From contig NZ_CP163520.1 in the NCBI RefSeq assembly GCF_041080675.1, forward strand, positions 7,965,501 to 8,029,500: a DNA stretch of 64,000 bases, read 5' to 3'. Shown here piece by piece: positions 61,338-64,000 of this stretch (position 1 is its first letter; each line of letters opens with the position of its first letter). This DNA is from Streptomyces sp. cg36 (GTDB lineage Bacteria; Actinomycetota; Actinomycetes; Streptomycetales; Streptomycetaceae). A program made the translations under genes and the position numbers. Under the pieces are notes generated by a model. It searched no databases. It was not told the DNA's origin and saw nothing but the letters and a program-made list of their open reading frames with translations.

Positions 61338-62828
61338 ATGAACCTGCATACGGGGAAGGCGAGTTGGCCCCTGGAGACGGCGATGCGCGGCCAGGCCGCG
61401 TGGGTCTCCCGGCTGGACCACGCGGACCTGCCTGCGTCAATACGTACACACGCACGCCTGGACGTGCTCGACTGGACGGGTGCGACGCTGCACGGGGCGT
61501 CCTCCGGCAGCGCCCGGGGCGTCCGGCGGGCCATCATGGCGGCGGATTCCCAAGGACCCGCGGCCGTTTTCGGCACGGGGCTCGGCGCGCCCGCTCCGGC
61601 CGCCGCCTTCGCGAACGCGGTGGCCGCGCAGGCCGACGGTTTCGACGACGCCTACCTGTGGCTGCCCTCGGACGTTCCGGCCGGGCCGGTGGCGTACGCG
61701 CCCTGCCATCCCGGCGCCGCGGTGCTGGCCGCGGTGCTGGCCGTGGCCGAGAGCAGGCCGGTGAACGGGCGTGACGTGCTGGTCGCGCACATCGCGGGGG
61801 TGGAGACCGCCTGCCGCGTACGACGCCTGCTGGCCGGGCAGCCGCGAGGCTGGGGGCGGCCCCTGCCCTGCGACGGCGCGGAGGCGGCTCTGGGGGCCGC
61901 CGCCGGGGTCTCCCGCCTGCTTGGCGCGTCGGGACGGCGTACCGCTGCGGCGCTGGAACTCGCCGCCACTCTGGCAGCAGGCCCGAGCCTGGCCCCGACC
62001 ACCGCAACCGCGGGTCTGGACGCGGGGCGAGCCGCCTACGGCGGTGTGCTGGCGGCTCTGCTCGCGCGGGACGACGCCTGCGGGGCGAGCGCGACCGTGA
62101 CGGGCCTCGACGTCGTCACAGGGGAGCACGGCCTACGGGCGGGCATCGGTGGCCGCTGGGAGATGAACGCCCTGGTGATGCGGCCCTTGCCGGTGAGCGA
62201 GGTCATCGCGCCGGTGGTGGATGCTGCGTCGGGGCTGGCCCCGGCTGCCGGGGAGGCGGACCGGGTCCGGGCGATCGAGATCGAACTGCCGGGGCGGGTT
62301 CTCGGTCTCTGCGACGTGCGCGAACCGCGCGACCCCTCGCAGGCGCGGTGCAGTGTCCGCCGTCTAGTCGCGATGGCGCTGCTCGGCGACGACCTGTACG
62401 AGCGCGGTGCCCTCGCCCCGGCCCGCTACGGCCGACCCCAGGTGACCGCGCTGTGCTCCAGGACGCTGGTGCGGGCCCGCCGGGACCTGGTCCCGGGCTC
62501 GGGCGTGGTCCGGGTGTGCGGAGCGGACGGCTCGGTGCGGAGTGTGGCGGCCGGGCTCGGAGCGTCGGCGCAGGGCGGTGGCGGGGTGCGCGACCGCGTG
62601 GTGGCGAAGTTCGAGAGGCTGGCGCGCCCGGTGCTCGGCGACGACACCACCGCTTCGGCCATCGAGGCGGCCGACGGCCTGAACACCCCGGACGGCCTGG
62701 GTGAGCTGCTGTGGGTGCTCAACCAGCCGCTGGCCCTGGACGGAACCGCACCCGCTCCGGATGGGGGCCCCGCGCAACGGTGCACGGTGCGGCCGGCCCG
62801 CCGGGAGCCCGTCGTACGGGATCGGTGA
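61338..62828 (+). CDS. MmgE/PrpD-family protein
   Basis: A 496-residue protein of the 2-methylcitrate dehydratase/aconitate-decarboxylase-like family. It has LDVLDWTGATLHGASSGSAR near the N-terminus, AAFANAVAAQADGFDDAYLW, CHPGAAVLAAVLAVAESRPV, LVAHIAGVETACRVRRLL and WEMNALVMRPLPVSE. The family motif HPGA is kept. The sequence is divergent and several PrpD active-site positions are hard to place, so a different substrate is likely. The ATG at 61338 has GAGGTGG upstream. It lies under the shared stress promoter. Confidence 0.8.
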   Translation: MNLHTGKASWPLETAMRGQAAWVSRLDHADLPASIRTHARLDVLDWTGATLHGASSGSARGVRRAIMAADSQGPAAVFGTGLGAPAPAAAFANAVAAQADGFDDAYLWLPSDVPAGPVAYAPCHPGAAVLAAVLAVAESRPVNGRDVLVAHIAGVETACRVRRLLAGQPRGWGRPLPCDGAEAALGAAAGVSRLLGASGRRTAAALELAATLAAGPSLAPTTATAGLDAGRAAYGGVLAALLARDDACGASATVTGLDVVTGEHGLRAGIGGRWEMNALVMRPLPVSEVIAPVVDAASGLAPAAGEADRVRAIEIELPGRVLGLCDVREPRDPSQARCSVRRLVAMALLGDDLYERGALAPARYGRPQVTALCSRTLVRARRDLVPGSGVVRVCGADGSVRSVAAGLGASAQGGGGVRDRVVAKFERLARPVLGDDTTASAIEAADGLNTPDGLGELLWVLNQPLALDGTAPAPDGGPAQRCTVRPARREPVVRDR

Positions 62829-62965
62829 AGAGGGCCGGGCCGTGACCGGCCGGAGGGCGACAGCCGCCCGCCCGAGCCGTGTCCCGACGGCGGACGGGCG
62901 CAGCCCTGCTGCGCGGTGCTCGCGAGCGGATTGCCGCGCAGGAAGGACACCGAGGCGGGCTGAGG

Positions 62966-64000
62966 TCAGTTGCCGGGTGCGGGGGGCTGCTGGGCCAGGC
63001 CCAGTGCCACCGAGACGAGCCCGAGATGGCTGAACGCCTGGGGAAAGTTGCCCAGTTGGCGGCGGGCGACGGGGTCGTACTCCTCGGCGAGGAGGCCGAC
63101 GTCGTTGCGCAGCGCGAGCAGCCGCTCGAACAGCTCGTGTGCCTCGTCGGGGCGGCCGGTCAGGCGCAGTGCGTCGGCCAGCCAGAAGGAGCAGATCAGG
63201 AACGTGCCCTCGCCTCCGGGCAGGCCGTCCACACTGCCGCCCTCGGTGGTGTAGCGGCGCATGAGCCCGTCGGAGGCGAGCGCGGCGCGCACGGCGTCCA
63301 CGGTCCCCACGGCCCGGGGATCATCGGCGGGCAGGAATCCGCTGCGGACGACCAGCAGGGTCGCGGCGTCGAGCTCCATGGAGCCGTACGACTGGGTGAA
63401 CGTGTTGCGTACCGGGTCGTAGCCGTGTTCGCACACGTCCTGGTGCACCTGCTCGCGCATGCCTCGCCAGCGCTCGGGGTCGCCGTCGAGGTCGGGGTGG
63501 GCCTCCAGGGTCCGCACCGCACGGTCGGCGGCCAGCCAGGCCATGACCTTGGAGTGGACGAAGTGGCGGCGCGGGCCGCGGATCTCCCAGATGCCCTCGT
63601 CGGGCTCGCGCCAGTGCGATTCGATGAACTCCAGCATGTTGAGCTGGAGCTCCCAGGCGTGGCGTTCCGCCGGGATTCCGAAAGTGCGCGCCACATAGAG
63701 GGAGTTGAGGACTTCGCCGTACACGTCCAGTTGGAACTGGTCGACCGCTGCGTTGCCGACCCGTACCGGGCGCGAGCCGAAATGCCCGTCCAGCCAGGGG
63801 AGTTCCATCTCGGGCAGTCGGCGCTCACCGGCCAGGCCGTACATGATCTGCAGGTCCTCGGGATCGCCCGCGGTGGCGCGCAGCAGCCAGTCGCGCCAAC
63901 GTGCCGCCTCGTCCACGTACCCCGTCCTGAGCAGGGCGCCGAGGGTGAGGGTGGCGTCGCGCAGCCAGCAGTAGCGGTAGTCCCAGTTGCGCACCCCGCC
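62966..64000 (-). CDS. GH15 glucoamylase/trehalase-like enzyme, C-terminal part (cut by right edge)
   Basis: The visible ~345 residues are the catalytic (alpha/alpha)6 part of a glycoside hydrolase 15 protein. The opening RNWDYRYCWLRDATLTLGAL is the substrate-site motif. The general acid Glu lies in EPDEGIWEIRGPRRHFVHSK and the base Glu in GGEGTFLICSFWLADALR. The reading frame stays open to the window edge, so the start lies to the right. It probably hydrolyses trehalose or maltooligosaccharides in the cytoplasm, as actinobacterial GH15 trehalases do. Confidence 0.9.
   Translation of the reverse strand, partial: GGVRNWDYRYCWLRDATLTLGALLRTGYVDEAARWRDWLLRATAGDPEDLQIMYGLAGERRLPEMELPWLDGHFGSRPVRVGNAAVDQFQLDVYGEVLNSLYVARTFGIPAERHAWELQLNMLEFIESHWREPDEGIWEIRGPRRHFVHSKVMAWLAADRAVRTLEAHPDLDGDPERWRGMREQVHQDVCEHGYDPVRNTFTQSYGSMELDAATLLVVRSGFLPADDPRAVGTVDAVRAALASDGLMRRYTTEGGSVDGLPGGEGTFLICSFWLADALRLTGRPDEAHELFERLLALRNDVGLLAEEYDPVARRQLGNFPQAFSHLGLVSVALGLAQQPPAPGN

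Noticed and set aside
62833..62851. Hairpin GGCCGG/CCGGCC between the PrpD-family and GH15 genes
   Set aside because: Only six base pairs in very GC-rich sequence, which occurs often by chance; not strong enough to call a terminator.

Overview
The window is high-GC actinobacterial DNA that reads as Streptomyces. The evidence is GTG and TTG starts behind AGGAG-type ribosome sites, WhiB proteins, SpoIIE-type phosphatases, a hybrid kinase with HAMP repeats, class E/F-like sortases and a Clostridium-like acetoacetate decarboxylase in a GC-rich frame. No tRNA, rRNA, insertion sequence, phage gene or CRISPR array was seen.

Left part (1-31.3 kb) is mostly metabolism and surface functions. At 1-2.0 kb there is a helix-turn-helix/TPR-like regulator followed by two small accessory genes. 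At 2.2-7.6 kb a tightly overlapping minus-strand valine (isobutyryl-CoA) catabolic operon runs mmsA - acyl-CoA dehydrogenase - HIBYL-CoA hydrolase - mmsB - enoyl-CoA hydratase. It is preceded by a clear cobalamin riboswitch at 7.77-7.92 kb. Next come an SDR with a divergent HxlR regulator, a DUF2975/XRE pair with twin operators, a repeat-containing surface protein, a RibD-like reductase, an ANTAR-GAF-PAS-PP2C phosphatase and a 1529-residue hybrid histidine kinase with seven 92-residue HAMP repeats. A secreted LGFP-repeat protein fused to a NucA/NucB nuclease-like domain follows, then a glycosyltransferase, a TetR/oxidoreductase pair, an acetoacetate decarboxylase/amidohydrolase pair, VOC and LysR genes, and secreted proteins.

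Right part (32-64 kb) looks like a dormancy, redox and stress island, comparable in content to the OsdKR/DevRS-type islands of actinobacteria. It has seven universal stress proteins (USPs), an orphan NarL-type response regulator, two orphan paralogous HisKA_3 kinases, and two SpoIIE phosphatases (a third lies just to the left at 12.7 kb). It also has a DsbB-like protein with a small membrane partner, a hemerythrin, two WhiB proteins, two sortases, a substrate-binding-protein-less duplicated-permease ABC transporter, two MFS carriers, a histidine phosphatase, a PrpD-family protein and a GH15 enzyme cut by the right edge.

The main discovery-type observation is a promoter module shared across this island. 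At least eight transcription units have a -10 of the form TA(C/G)NGT with an (G/C)GA(C/T) core, usually inside a TCGNSSGAY(A/C)CC box, exactly 26 nt upstream. This suggests one activator, plausibly the orphan NarL-type regulator, drives the USPs, the phosphatase-linked genes, the PrpD-family gene and a promoter at 58.05 kb. The 58.05 kb promoter is followed about 80 nt later by a perfect 18-bp terminator hairpin and may express a small RNA. The USPs also share a C-x5-C pair that is absent from textbook USPs, which fits the redox theme. All functional calls are by reading motifs; no database search was run.
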